Of a stretch of DNA of 64,000 bases, positions 8,825 through 17,705 are shown piece after piece. Every line of letters starts with the position of its first letter. Position 1 is the first letter of the stretch. This DNA comes from Nitrososphaeraceae archaeon (lineage in GTDB: Archaea > Thermoproteota > Nitrososphaeria > Nitrososphaerales > Nitrososphaeraceae), in the NCBI GenBank assembly GCA_031316115.1, contig JALDRC010000004.1, positions 284,859-348,858 on the forward strand, read 5' to 3'. The notes under the pieces are model-generated. The model saw only the letters and a program-made list of their open reading frames with translations, did no database searches and was not told the DNA's origin. The translations under genes and the position numbers were made by a program.

Positions 8825-10771
8825 ATGGAAGATAAAATTAAAGAGATTTCTTGGGTCATTGGGGGAGCACAAGGAAGCGGTGTAGATTCAGCCGCAAATA
8901 TATTTTCAAGAACCTGTGCTGAAGCAGGTTTGTATGTTTTCGGTAAAAGAGAGTATTATTCTAATATCAAAGGAGAACATAGCTATTTTACAGTTAGGAT
9001 ATCTAATAAACCAATACGATCTCATAGAGAAAGAATAGATATTTTGATATCTTTTGATGCAGAAACAATATTTCGTCATGCGATGCAAGTTTCTCATGGT
9101 GGAATAATTATTTGTAATTTAGAATCAATTAATACCTCAGTGAACGAAGTTCCTACTATAGATGAAGAAATACATAAAAAAATAGCCAAACAATTGGGAA
9201 ACAATGAAGATGAAGTTAATGTAAAGAAAATACTCGAATATGTAACTAAAAATTCGGTAACATGTTATGAAATTCCTTTTTTAAAATTATTACAAGATTT
9301 TTCAGAGAAAATTGGGAATCCTTCCTTAAGCAAACTAGCCAGAATGATCAATGTCATGGCTATATCAATCTCATTAGCAATGATAGGATTTGATAAACAC
9401 AAATTATTTAATGCAATAAATTATACATTTCATGCCAAACCAAAAATAGCAGAGACCAATATTGCTGCTGCTGAATATGCTTATAATTATACAACTCAAC
9501 TATCAAAGAACAAGAAAGATCTTTTTAATGGTAACCAACAAAGTTTTTCAGACATAATTTTAGTACAAGGAAGTCAAGCATCAGCAATAGGAAAAATTGT
9601 TGCAGGATGTAGATTTCAAACATATTATCCAATTACTCCTGCTAGCGAAGATAGTGAATTCTTGGAATTGAATGAGATAATAGAACAACTTGATGGAACA
9701 AAAGGTTCAATATTAGTAATGCAAACAGAAGACGAAATTGCAGCAATTACTATGGCTATAGGTGGAGCTCTAACAGGAGCAAGAACTTCTACCGCAACAT
9801 CAGGACCAGGTTTTTCATTGATGGCAGAAGCTTTAGGATGGGCTGGGATAAATGAAGTACCATTAGTTATTTCCTTATATCAACGAGCTGGTCCATCAAC
9901 AGGATTGCCTACTAGACATGAACAGGGGGATTTATTATTTGCAATCAACGCAGGTCATGGGGAATTTCCTAGAGTTGTTTTCGCTTCTGGTGACATAGAA
10001 GAAAGTTTTTATGATACAATTATGGTTTTTAATTTCGCAGAGATTTTTCAAGTACCTGTTATCCATTTGTTGGATAAAGCTATAGCTAGTAGTATAATGA
10101 CATTCAAGAAATTTGATCCCAATAAAATAGATATTAATCGTGGAAATCTGATTGAGAAATTTGATAATCAAGTATATTCCTCTAGATCTTCTTTCAAAAG
10201 ATTTGAATTAACTGAAGATAATATTTCAAACAGGGTTGCTCTTGGTACAGAACATGGTATATTTTGGAATACTGGTGATGAACATAATGAAGAGGGACAT
10301 ATATCAGAAGATCCCGAAATGCGCATAAAGATGATGAATAAAAGAATGCAAAAACTTGATTTAATGTCAGAAAAAATAAGTAACGAAGATAAGATTAAAA
10401 TTTTTTATGAAAATTCAGAAATAATAATTACAAGTTGGGGTTCAACAAAAGGGGTTATTTTGGACACATTAGATTTATTAAGGGACGAAGGTATTAAAGT
10501 TAGATTTATTCAAATTAAATTGTTGAATCCTTTCCCTACAAATTTGTTAGAAAAACTTCTAAATAATGTAAAAACGATCATAAATATTGAAATGAATTAT
10601 TCATCACAATTAGCAAAACTAATCAAACAAAATCTAGATAAAGATATTGATTATGAGATTGTAAAGTATAATGGTAGGCCGATTTCTATCGAGGAACTAT
10701 ACATCACATTAAAAAAAATTGTGAATAATGATATTAATAACAAAAGAGTTGTGTTAGATCATGGGGTTTAA
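8825..10771 (+). CDS. 2-oxoacid:ferredoxin oxidoreductase, fused gamma-alpha subunit
   Basis: 648 aa. The N-terminal domain (about 1-200, [17 protein letters not shown]) is the gamma subunit; the C-terminal part (from about 235) is the alpha subunit, with [33 protein letters not shown] and TSGPGFSLM binding CoA/TPP elements. With the beta subunit downstream it oxidatively decarboxylates a 2-oxoacid (2-oxoglutarate or pyruvate) to acyl-CoA with ferredoxin reduction, or runs in reverse for carbon fixation or amphibolic use. The gamma-alpha fusion is the usual archaeal KorA/Sulfolobus-type arrangement. It overlaps the beta gene by 11 nt. Substrate cannot be fixed from sequence reading. Confidence 0.93.
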   Translation: MEDKIKEISWVIGGAQGSGVDSAANIFSRTCAEAGLYVFGKREYYSNIKGEHSYFTVRISNKPIRSHRERIDILISFDAETIFRHAMQVSHGGIIICNLESINTSVNEVPTIDEEIHKKIAKQLGNNEDEVNVKKILEYVTKNSVTCYEIPFLKLLQDFSEKIGNPSLSKLARMINVMAISISLAMIGFDKHKLFNAINYTFHAKPKIAETNIAAAEYAYNYTTQLSKNKKDLFNGNQQSFSDIILVQGSQASAIGKIVAGCRFQTYYPITPASEDSEFLELNEIIEQLDGTKGSILVMQTEDEIAAITMAIGGALTGARTSTATSGPGFSLMAEALGWAGINEVPLVISLYQRAGPSTGLPTRHEQGDLLFAINAGHGEFPRVVFASGDIEESFYDTIMVFNFAEIFQVPVIHLLDKAIASSIMTFKKFDPNKIDINRGNLIEKFDNQVYSSRSSFKRFELTEDNISNRVALGTEHGIFWNTGDEHNEEGHISEDPEMRIKMMNKRMQKLDLMSEKISNEDKIKIFYENSEIIITSWGSTKGVILDTLDLLRDEGIKVRFIQIKLLNPFPTNLLEKLLNNVKTIINIEMNYSSQLAKLIKQNLDKDIDYEIVKYNGRPISIEELYITLKKIVNNDINNKRVVLDHGV

Positions 10772-11720
10772 GCCTTCAGATTACAAAACTGATGTTCACA
10801 ACGATTGGTGTCCTGGTTGTGGAGATTTTGGGATTTTAAATGCAATACAGATGACATTAGCTGAGTTACAAATACCTCCGTTTAAGACAGCGATTTTTTC
10901 AGGTATAGGATGTTCTGGAAAGACTCCTCATTTCATTCATACATATGGAATACATACATTACATGGACGAGTATTGCCTTTTGCACAAGGCGCTAAACTA
11001 TGTAATCCAGATTTACAGGTAATTGCTGTGGGAGGAGATGGCGATGGACTAGGTATAGGAGTAGGACATTTCATTAATTCTGGAAGAAGAAATATTGATA
11101 TGACATATATCATATATAATAACGGAGTATATGGACTAACAAAGGGACAAGCTTCACCGACTTTAAAATTAGGTATGAAAACAAAATCACTTACTCAGCC
11201 TAATGTAAATGATGCAATAAATCCTATTGCACTAGCATTTATTTCTGGATTTACATTTATAGCCAGAGGATATGCCTATGATATTAGACATCTTAAAGAT
11301 CTGTTGAAACAGGCAATACAACATAAAGGATTGTCCTTTGTAGATATACTTCAACCATGTCCTACCTACAACGATATTAATACAAAAGAATGGTTTCAAG
11401 GAACTAAAATGGAGGATTCTGGAAAAGTTGTACCTAGGATATACAAATTGGATAGTACAGACTACGATGGAACCTTAAAGGAACCCGAAAAATATTATGA
11501 TTTAGCATCCAGAGTTATAGAGAAATCAAATGAATGGAATGATAAAATTCCTATTGGAATATTTTACCGAAATGAGCACATCCCAACATATCAAGAAAGA
11601 ATATCTGAAAAAATAGAAAATTATTTAAAGTATCCTCCAGCTAAACAAAAAATAAGCTCTCAGCAAAAAACAAACTCCAAAATAGATCAAATATTAGAAT
11701 CTCTATATGTAGGTAAATAA
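10761..11720 (+). CDS. 2-oxoacid:ferredoxin oxidoreductase, beta subunit
   Basis: 319 aa thiamine-diphosphate-binding subunit. [12 protein letters not shown] at the N-terminus gives the [4Fe-4S]/TPP region; [20 protein letters not shown] is the Mg-TPP motif. It lacks an intrinsic 8Fe ferredoxin domain, as in two-subunit archaeal enzymes. Translationally coupled to the alpha gene. Electrons would go to a ferredoxin such as the one at 25.9 kb (inference). Confidence 0.94.
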   Translation: MGFKPSDYKTDVHNDWCPGCGDFGILNAIQMTLAELQIPPFKTAIFSGIGCSGKTPHFIHTYGIHTLHGRVLPFAQGAKLCNPDLQVIAVGGDGDGLGIGVGHFINSGRRNIDMTYIIYNNGVYGLTKGQASPTLKLGMKTKSLTQPNVNDAINPIALAFISGFTFIARGYAYDIRHLKDLLKQAIQHKGLSFVDILQPCPTYNDINTKEWFQGTKMEDSGKVVPRIYKLDSTDYDGTLKEPEKYYDLASRVIEKSNEWNDKIPIGIFYRNEHIPTYQERISEKIENYLKYPPAKQKISSQQKTNSKIDQILESLYVGK

Positions 11721-11905
11721 ATAGCCTGGAAAATTACATATTCATTTTACTTTCTGTTTTATATAAATATAAAACATCTTTAGTATTAAATAGAATAAAT
11801 GATAGTTTGAAAATTTGTTGTCATGTAGATAATTTTTGCAACAAGCAAATACATGAAATTTTTGTTTATGCTTTATGACAATCAGAGATATTATAAAATT
11901 TGTTC

Positions 11906-11924
11906 AAAAAAATTAAAAGAAAAA
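11906..11924 (-). terminator. Poly-T terminator of amoA
   Basis: Read on the minus strand just past the amoA stop, the DNA gives three consecutive T-tracts (5, 4 and 7 T) without a strong hairpin, the usual archaeal intrinsic terminator form. Confidence 0.55.
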
Positions 11925-11934
11925 TGAAGGATTT

Positions 11935-12585
11935 TTAATCCCATTTACTCCAGGCTGCCATCCATCTATAAGTCCAAGTATTGAGTTTAGCACCCAATGC
12001 AGCTATCGGCACACTAAGAACAGCTCCTGCTCCTGCACCCAAAGCCACTGGACTATTATAGAATTTACCGACCTGGGGTTCTATTGGCGTCATATACGGC
12101 GGTAATGTGGGTCTAGGATACTTGAATGCCATTTCTAAAGGATCCTTAACCAGTAGTAAGTTTATCATGTTGAATACCGGTAGTGACATTCCAACTAGTG
12201 TTCCACCAATTAGGATCGCAGCATGTTTGTTTCTCCTTGTTGCCCAATATGACAGGTCTAATAGCATTGCAGAAGGAATCCAAACTGGTACTACGATGAA
12301 ATCGTATGGATATCCCAAAGCGAACCATGCACCTTTTGCAACCCATGTATATATAGTCATAATTGTAGCATAGTATGTGGCCGTACCTGGAACTCCTGTG
12401 AAGAGCATGTAATATATCGCTCCTACCACAAGCATAGTAGATTGTGAAATAGAAAATACGACAAATGAAGTCCAAGCCCAATCGGTGTAGAAGATATAGT
12501 CACCAGCATTGATCGTCAATAATGTACTGTTAACAGCAACTACTACTATGAATAGATAGTGCGTTGTACGTCGTAGCCAGACCAT
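11935..12585 (-). CDS. amoA: Ammonia monooxygenase subunit A (archaeal)
   Basis: 216 aa from the ATG giving MVWLRRTTHYLF; a TTG two codons earlier is open but the ATG is the family start. The sequence is near-textbook thaumarchaeal AmoA: NSTLLTINAGDYIFYTDW, TYTWVAKGAWFALGYPYDF-type segment, KYPRPTLPPYMTPIEPQVG and C-terminal YRWMAAWSKWD, with several transmembrane helices. It is a membrane subunit of the copper enzyme oxidising ammonia to hydroxylamine. Residues such as RRNKHAAIL and LLVKDPLEMAFKYPRP lean to the soil Nitrososphaerales group. It is downstream of amoX on the same strand with its own TATA box. amoC is not nearby. Confidence 0.98.
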   Translation of the reverse strand: MVWLRRTTHYLFIVVVAVNSTLLTINAGDYIFYTDWAWTSFVVFSISQSTMLVVGAIYYMLFTGVPGTATYYATIMTIYTWVAKGAWFALGYPYDFIVVPVWIPSAMLLDLSYWATRRNKHAAILIGGTLVGMSLPVFNMINLLLVKDPLEMAFKYPRPTLPPYMTPIEPQVGKFYNSPVALGAGAGAVLSVPIAALGAKLNTWTYRWMAAWSKWD

Positions 12586-12607
12586 TAACAACCTACGCTT
12601 GAAAGTT

Positions 12608-12617
12608 GTATATAAAA
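12608..12617 (-). promoter_or_regulatory. amoA TATA box
   Basis: TTTTATATAC on the minus strand, centred about 28 nt before the amoA ATG. With the usual archaeal spacing of about 26 nt to the start site, the transcript would be leaderless or nearly so. It also shows amoA can be transcribed separately from amoX, 126 bp upstream. Confidence 0.6.
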
Positions 12618-12717
12618 TTTATTTTTTTTATTCAAAATAATATGTACCCTAGTTTATAGTAGTAAATTAGAATTTATATAATTAAAATAAAAAAAAAGGT
12701 TAAATAGAAAAAAATGG

Positions 12718-13011
12718 TTAAGGACGGACTGGTTTTTCGCCTGCGACTTTCATTATAAATATAAATCCTAATGCTTCTATGACAGTCAGAACAGATAATG
12801 CGTAAATCCCACTAGGTAACGGATATGCCCATGGATATACAGTTACACCTACATAAACTCCCCCTGCAGTCGCTACCCAACACAGTATGAAACCAAGAAC
12901 AAAAATTCCTTTCATGTGTTCGACTCTACGGCCAATCATTCGTTCTATCTCATCACGATTTCCACCATCTACTCTTCTCCCGTCGCTGCTATATCCTTTT
13001 GGTAAAGTCAT
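12718..13011 (-). CDS. amoX: Archaeal AMO subunit AmoX
   Basis: 97 aa. A hydrophilic N-terminus (LPKGYSSDGRRVDGGNRDEIERMIG) precedes two transmembrane helices (about 34-55 and 65-88) and a short charged tail. This small gene is a constant companion of amoA in ammonia-oxidising archaea and its product has been reported as part of the archaeal AMO complex. Here it lies 126 bp upstream of amoA on the same strand and is divergent from amoB. Confidence 0.93.
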   Translation of the reverse strand: MTLPKGYSSDGRRVDGGNRDEIERMIGRRVEHMKGIFVLGFILCWVATAGGVYVGVTVYPWAYPLPSGIYALSVLTVIEALGFIFIMKVAGEKPVRP

Positions 13012-13035
13012 ATGCTATTATTGAATCCATCAGCC

Positions 13036-13044
13036 CTTTTAAAT
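13036..13044 (-). promoter_or_regulatory. amoX TATA box
   Basis: TTTAAAAG on the minus strand about 27-30 nt before the amoX ATG, again implying a leaderless transcript. Placement is by spacing and composition only. Confidence 0.5.
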
Positions 13045-13156
13045 TTTGCTATTTATTTATATTATGACAATATCTCATTGGATTTGTCTAGAAATTTGGA
13101 ATTTTTTAAATCAAACAGATTTTTTTTAATAAAATACTTTTAAGAAAAAACAGCAA

Positions 13157-13166
13157 AACATATATC
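13157..13166 (+). promoter_or_regulatory. amoB TATA box
   Basis: The sequence acatatatcc is centred about 35 nt before the amoB ATG, predicting a short leader of 8-10 nt. The amoX and amoB boxes are within 125 bp of each other on opposite strands, so the intervening DNA is a natural place for shared regulation. Confidence 0.5.
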
Positions 13167-13196
13167 CATGTTATTCATCTTCCCTAGTATACGAAT

Positions 13197-13754
13197 ATGA
13201 TGAAAAGTGCATTAGCGGTAACTATCGGAATAGTTATTGTGATGTCCACTGCAATTACCCTTATTCCTATTGAAGATGCAGAAGGTCATGGTGTCCAAGC
13301 GCAGCTTCAGAGTAGATTCGTAAGAATCCAGGATGAAGCATTTTCAGCTCAAACCTTACAAACTGGCGAAGAATTAACAGTAACTGGACAATTGCAGAGC
13401 CTAGTTAATAGGCCACTTAGAGCATGGATATCGCTTTTTAGTGAATCTACAAATGCAGGCAACAGATGGGAGTTTACATCACGAGATCCTCCAGGAAACG
13501 TTTTTGAAATTCAACCACAATCCACAGTCCCATATACAGTCACTGCAAAGGCTCTTGAACCTGGAATTTATCACGTACATACACAGCTTAACGTTGCTAC
13601 TGTAGGTCCAGGTTTAGGTCCAGGACAAACTGTTCAAGTTTCCGGGGAAGCAATATTGAAACCAGTACCATGGGAAAATGTATTCTATCAAGTTATATTG
13701 ATTGGTGCTGGGTTAGGAATAACCTTTGCTACCAGACCTTGGCAAGTAATTTAA
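13197..13754 (+). CDS. amoB: Ammonia monooxygenase subunit B (archaeal)
   Basis: 185 aa from ATG-ATG (second ATG equally possible). A signal/anchor helix (about 4-24) ends at DAEGHGVQAQ, leaving a histidine close to the mature N-terminus; GIYHVHTQLN supplies the HxH pair. In AmoB/PmoB these three histidines form the copper site. A cupredoxin-like domain follows and one C-terminal helix (VFYQVILIGAGLGITF) anchors the protein. Archaeal AmoB is this short form lacking the second cupredoxin domain of bacterial AmoB. It is transcribed away from amoX/amoA. Confidence 0.96.
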   Translation: MMKSALAVTIGIVIVMSTAITLIPIEDAEGHGVQAQLQSRFVRIQDEAFSAQTLQTGEELTVTGQLQSLVNRPLRAWISLFSESTNAGNRWEFTSRDPPGNVFEIQPQSTVPYTVTAKALEPGIYHVHTQLNVATVGPGLGPGQTVQVSGEAILKPVPWENVFYQVILIGAGLGITFATRPWQVI

Positions 13755-13763
13755 AACAACCTA

Positions 13764-13778
13764 CTTTTTTTTATTTTA
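13764..13778 (+). terminator. Poly-T terminator of amoB
   Basis: An eight-T run followed by a four-T run begins 10 nt after the amoB stop, consistent with archaeal termination. Confidence 0.5.
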
Positions 13779-13779
13779 A

Positions 13780-14839
13780 CATTAATCTGATATTTTAAAA
13801 ATTATTATCTATCAACAAATTAATAACGACTTTGAGTAGCTTGTTTTATGTATGGATATATTTAATACATTTATCATCTAAATTACTTTTTGTTCTTAGG
13901 CAAAACTTTATAAAAATACAAATGAAAATTTTTTAAAAAGATTGGATTCGCAAATAGTGATTTAATAAAGAATTCATATAACAAGGTTCTTATTTGATCA
14001 TTAGGAATAATTATATTGTACATATTAAAAATTCTAAAGTATTTTCTATATGGAAAATAATCACAAACTACTTAGTTCTATCATTTAGATATTGTATCGT
14101 CCTTTCAATAATTTCTTTTTATATATGTTCTAATTTCAGAAATTTACATACTTGGTAATAACAATTACGATAACTTGTGAATACAAAATTTTATATCTTT
14201 TTAGGAGATCTTTCAGAAATCGCTCAGCAATTATCTTTGTTTTCAATAATAAATCCTTCTATTTTCTTTTTTGAAATGATTTCTTTTGATAAATGGTAAA
14301 GAATTTCAGAGGTTCTTAAAGATTAAACCCGAAGAATCCATTTGTAATTCATAGAAGACAGAATCTGAAGTTGTTGTTTTAGTCATATGGATAATAAACC
14401 CTAAGTTACTTAACTGTAAATATAGTCTAAGTTGAAAATAGAATTTATCAATCTAATGTAAAATTGTATTGATTTTAAATTCAGAACGTAATACCGCACG
14501 ATTATCACCTAAATCTTAGAAAGTTGTGTATGTGAATTTAACTCAATTGAAAGGTAATAGTTTGACAAAAAGTAGAATATATTTTTATCAAATTAGTTGG
14601 GATGGTAAATAGGTTGTGTTAACTTAAAGAGAGCTTTAGCTATAAATGTTCATTGTAACAAGGTATGTTGTTAAGATTTGTTAGAAACAGAACCTCCGCT
14701 ATTATTGTAATGTATTTCCTGTATTTGTATTTTCTTGGTTTGAGTTTAAGGAAAATCTCTAAGGTATTAGTAATATTTAAAGATAAGGAACGAATGACTC
14801 AGAAACCATCATCGCTAACCAATATTCTATAATTCAATA
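13780..14839. other. Non-coding stretch after amoB
   Basis: About 1.06 kb with frequent stops in all frames and no RNA gene recognised. The right half runs into the decayed transposase at 14840, so part may be further worn mobile DNA, but no motif can be read with confidence. Confidence 0.4.
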
Positions 14840-15754
14840 TTGAACAAACAGTCAAAATATGTTAGATTAGCAGAGCAGTTATTTAGTATATTAAAACATT
14901 GTAGAAATCAATTATACTTACATAGAAAAAGCAACAATATCTACACAGTATGGCAACATATTGTATTTGCTACAATAAGACAGTATGAAGGTAAGAGTTA
15001 CAGAATGTTTACAGATTGGCTTGTTGAGGCATATTACTTGAGGTTGTTTCTCAAGTTATCCAAAATATCTCATTATACAACATTACAGAAATTCACAGAT
15101 AGAATAAATATCATGATGCTAGGAAAGATAGTCTCATCTTTTATCCTCCTTACAAATACAAGATACATATTTACTTGCATAGATGCAACAGGATTCAAAA
15201 TAACGTTTGCATCAGAGTATTATACTAACAGATTTAAATCAACAAAGAAATATGCTAAATTATCACTTAGATGTTCTTAAACAAATAATCTGCAATATCA
15301 AGATAAGACGAGCTCCAACAAGACATGATAATGTAGATTTTGGATCGATTGTGACAAAAATATCAAAAATAAAAAAATTATCAATAGTTGTTGCAGATAA
15401 AGGCTACGACAGTGAAGATAATCATGTACTTGTAAGAAATAAACTACATCGATTCAGTATCATACCTTCAAGATATGAACAAGTACCAGTATGTAAAACT
15501 CGTGGTAAATATAGAAAGGAAATGAAACGTGGATACAACAAGATTATATACAATCAGCCTAGCGTAATAAAGATGAAAATATTGTATCCGTCATAAAGAG
15601 ATTGTTTGGAGGACATATCTCATCCAGACTGATAAGAATGTAGAACAGGTAATTCACATTCAGATGCATAGCATACAATGTTCATAGAACGGTAAAGTTG
15701 GTTGTTATGGTATTGATTTCTGCAGAGCCGAAAGAAGTCATTTTGCAGTCTTGA
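14840..15754 (+). pseudogene. Decayed DDE transposase (IS4/IS5-like)
   Basis: Three reading-frame pieces lie in order on the plus strand. Frame 1 (14840 to about 15270) has TCIDATGFKITF, the first catalytic Asp region. After a frameshift near 15265, frame 2 has VVADKGYDSEDNHVLV (second Asp). After another shift near 15570, frame 3 reads NIVSVIKRLFGGHISSRL, the YREK-like/Glu region, then, past two stop codons, FRCIAYNVHRTVKL up to a stop at 15754. At least two frameshifts and two in-frame stops mean it is not functional. It sits between amoB and the accessory AMO-like genes. Confidence 0.8.
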
Positions 15755-15794
15755 ACTAGATTCAGAGATTTGGATCATGTGATATTTAGAAGAG

Positions 15795-16220
15795 AAAAAG
15801 AGTATTTGCATTCATCATAGATGAACTATCTATATTCAGAGTAGTAATCAACATTTCTGGTTGTTGATCTGTATTGAACCAGTTAGGAATCCTGTACTTG
15901 GATTATATTTCTGAATATAGAAATATGTTTGGAGCAGAGCAATTCATCAGATCGCTTGTTGAGGAGAAATATGGTAAACATATCGTTTACAAAGATAGTT
16001 GTACTTAATCTACAAGTTGTAACTTTTTGCATCTAAAACAATTGATTGCGTTCTCCTTTTGAGAAGAGTCTTAAGATTAATGCAATATTTTGAAGATAGA
16101 ACAGAATCCTTTGATGATTACTATTCATGTATCAACAACCAAAATAGAAATTGCAATTTACTGATGTATCCAATTGGCTGAAACTATTCATTTATCTATA
16201 AAATGCAAATCAGAAACACG
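15795..16220 (+). pseudogene. Remnant of a second DDE transposase (IS6-like)
   Basis: A discontinuous frame reads RVFAFIIDELSIF, then after a stop NQLGILYLDYISEYRNMFG, AEQFIRSLVEEKYGKHIVYKD, and in other frames LMQYFEDRTESFDDYYSC and NRNCNLL. The order D...(K)D...F-DD and the short integrase-like layout resemble archaeal IS6-type transposases. Several stops and shifts show it is a pseudogene. It follows the first remnant within about 40 bp, so insertions accumulated at one place. Confidence 0.65.
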
Positions 16221-16380
16221 ATACTATTCAAAACTATAGGTGAAACAGTCAGAAGTTAAGAGGATCGATTTAAAATCTAAATTGATAAAATTGGAAAGCA
16301 GATATTTTCTTTGATAATATTGTAAAAGTTAAAATAAAAAAAAGATAAACTTTGTTAACTTAACATAGTAAATCAATGGT

Positions 16381-16677
16381 TTACCAGTGATGTTTTTCGT
16401 CTGGCATTAAACCAATCTGTTCTCGTTCAAAGTACTTTTCTAATTCTTGAGTCCATTTCTCTTTTGCAGATTGACCGCCGAGTCCTTTTCTTCGAAGCCA
16501 AAAAGAAATTACTCCAAGAAGGAAGACAGCAAACAGTATTGTTCCAAAGATATACACCATAACATCGTAGAACAGTGGATCATAGCTTGGACCTATCTGT
16601 TGAATAAGACTGTGGAAGCCATTACTAACCATTGCACTGAGATTGGTGATAGCATCTACTACCATAGCATATAGCAA
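16381..16677 (-). CDS. Small membrane protein, candidate accessory AMO subunit (AmoY/AmoZ type)
   Basis: 98 aa. An extracytoplasmic N-terminal part (about 1-35), one strong transmembrane helix (about 38-60: VYIFGTILFAVFLLGVISFW), then a basic/charged cytoplasmic tail ending PDEKHHW. Two small membrane proteins, named AmoY and AmoZ, are reported as additional archaeal AMO subunits. This gene and the next one upstream on the same strand, near amo and with relatively GC-rich, highly-expressed-looking codons, fit that pair. Which is Y and which is Z cannot be told from sequence reading alone. Confidence 0.6.
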   Translation of the reverse strand: MLYAMVVDAITNLSAMVSNGFHSLIQQIGPSYDPLFYDVMVYIFGTILFAVFLLGVISFWLRRKGLGGQSAKEKWTQELEKYFEREQIGLMPDEKHHW

Positions 16678-16704
16678 TCAAAGTCTATGATATATACATT
16701 TTGG

Positions 16705-16806
16705 TATTTTAGAAATTTTAGAGATATAAGGATGATTTAAGAAATTGTATTTATTTTAGAAATTTTAGAGATATAAGGATGATTTAAGAAATTGTATTTA
16801 TTTTAG
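16705..16806. repeat. 47-bp tandem duplication in intergenic DNA
   Basis: Positions 16705-16751 are repeated exactly at 16752-16798, with the match continuing to 16806. It lies between the two accessory AMO-like genes, directly upstream of the 98-aa gene, so it duplicates part of that gene's promoter region. The unit is AT-rich and contains atataaggatg-like sequence but no obvious palindrome. Confidence 0.92.
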
Positions 16807-16827
16807 TATAATAAAAAATAAAAAAAG

Positions 16828-17166
16828 TTAGTATGTTGCTTGCTGACGTTGTCTACTTCTACTCATTGCAAAGAATGCAGCTGCAACTCCTCCAAAGATG
16901 GCTATAAGAACACCAATGAATATAGCTGTTTGCATTGTATCCCCACTAACCATTGAAGTACCTGAACCATATGCTCCAGTTTGTTGAGCATTTGAAACTT
17001 TTTCTTGGGCGAGTTTTAGTTGTTCTTCAAGTGAACTTGGAGCAGTTGTTCCTCCGGTGTATTGAGCCAAGGCTGAGTGAAAACTGCTTAAAGTTAAGAC
17101 AGTTCCAGTCAATAACACTATTGCAGTAATCATCGAGATATTTGATTTGTTCATACTATACATCAT
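16828..17166 (-). CDS. Secreted/membrane small protein, candidate accessory AMO subunit (AmoY/AmoZ type)
   Basis: 112 aa. A cleavable signal peptide (about 10-35, ending FHSALAQ) is followed by a short extracytoplasmic helix with possible coiled coil (SLEEQLKLAQEKVSNAQQ), a Gly/Ser-rich linker, one transmembrane helix (about 79-101) and a basic tail (SRSRQRQQATY). The topology (outside loop, one anchor) and position next to the 98-aa membrane gene suggest an AMO accessory subunit. Expression-type codons support importance. Function is inferred from context. Confidence 0.6.
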   Translation of the reverse strand: MMYSMNKSNISMITAIVLLTGTVLTLSSFHSALAQYTGGTTAPSSLEEQLKLAQEKVSNAQQTGAYGSGTSMVSGDTMQTAIFIGVLIAIFGGVAAAFFAMSRSRQRQQATY

Positions 17167-17249
17167 CTTTCAGCTTCAATTATTTAACTTTTTTTATGTA
17201 AAATGTTAATTAAGTAACATTTAAGATATGTAAAAAAACAAATATCAAT

Positions 17250-17699
17250 ATGGCACGTACTCATGCTCATACTCAGGGTAAGTCTCACTCTACTAGACCA
17301 GCTATCAAAGACGCTCCTAGTTGGATAGGACTCAAACCAAAAGAAATAGTAGAAATTATACTTAAATTATCAAAAGATGGATTATCTCCTAGTGAAATTG
17401 GTTTACACCTTAGAGATGAATATGGAATACCGTTGGTAAAACCTATTCTTGGAAAGTCCATTACTCAGATATTGAATGAAAATAATATTTCACAACCAAT
17501 GCCAGAAGATTTAAATAAATTGGTACAAAAAGCACTTGCCCTTCAGAAACATCTTAAGGTACATAATAGTGATCATAGAAATGTCAGATCTCTTGAGTTA
17601 ATTGAATCTAAAATTCATAGAATTTCAAGGTATTACAAGAAGAGTAATAAAATACCTACAAATTGGAAATATTCAGCAATTATTGCACAGTTAGAATAG
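17250..17699 (+). CDS. rps15: 30S ribosomal protein uS15
   Basis: 149 aa, full archaeal/eukaryotic S15 with N-terminal extension (MARTHAHTQGKSHSTRP) and the core KPILGKSITQILNEN and RNVRSLELIESKIHRISRYYK. It binds 16S rRNA in the small subunit platform. First gene of a compact cluster: the next start is 6 bp after its stop. In archaea rps15 is commonly followed by a RecJ-like gene, as here. Confidence 0.96.
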   Translation: MARTHAHTQGKSHSTRPAIKDAPSWIGLKPKEIVEIILKLSKDGLSPSEIGLHLRDEYGIPLVKPILGKSITQILNENNISQPMPEDLNKLVQKALALQKHLKVHNSDHRNVRSLELIESKIHRISRYYKKSNKIPTNWKYSAIIAQLE

Positions 17700-17705
17700 A
17701 TAGTA

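Noticed and set aside
15620..15811. 63-aa minus-strand ORF over the transposase remnants
   Set aside because: No similarity to anything recognised and it lies antisense to clear transposase fragments.
16705..16806. CRISPR-like repeat
   Set aside because: Two abutting copies without spacers; a simple tandem duplication.
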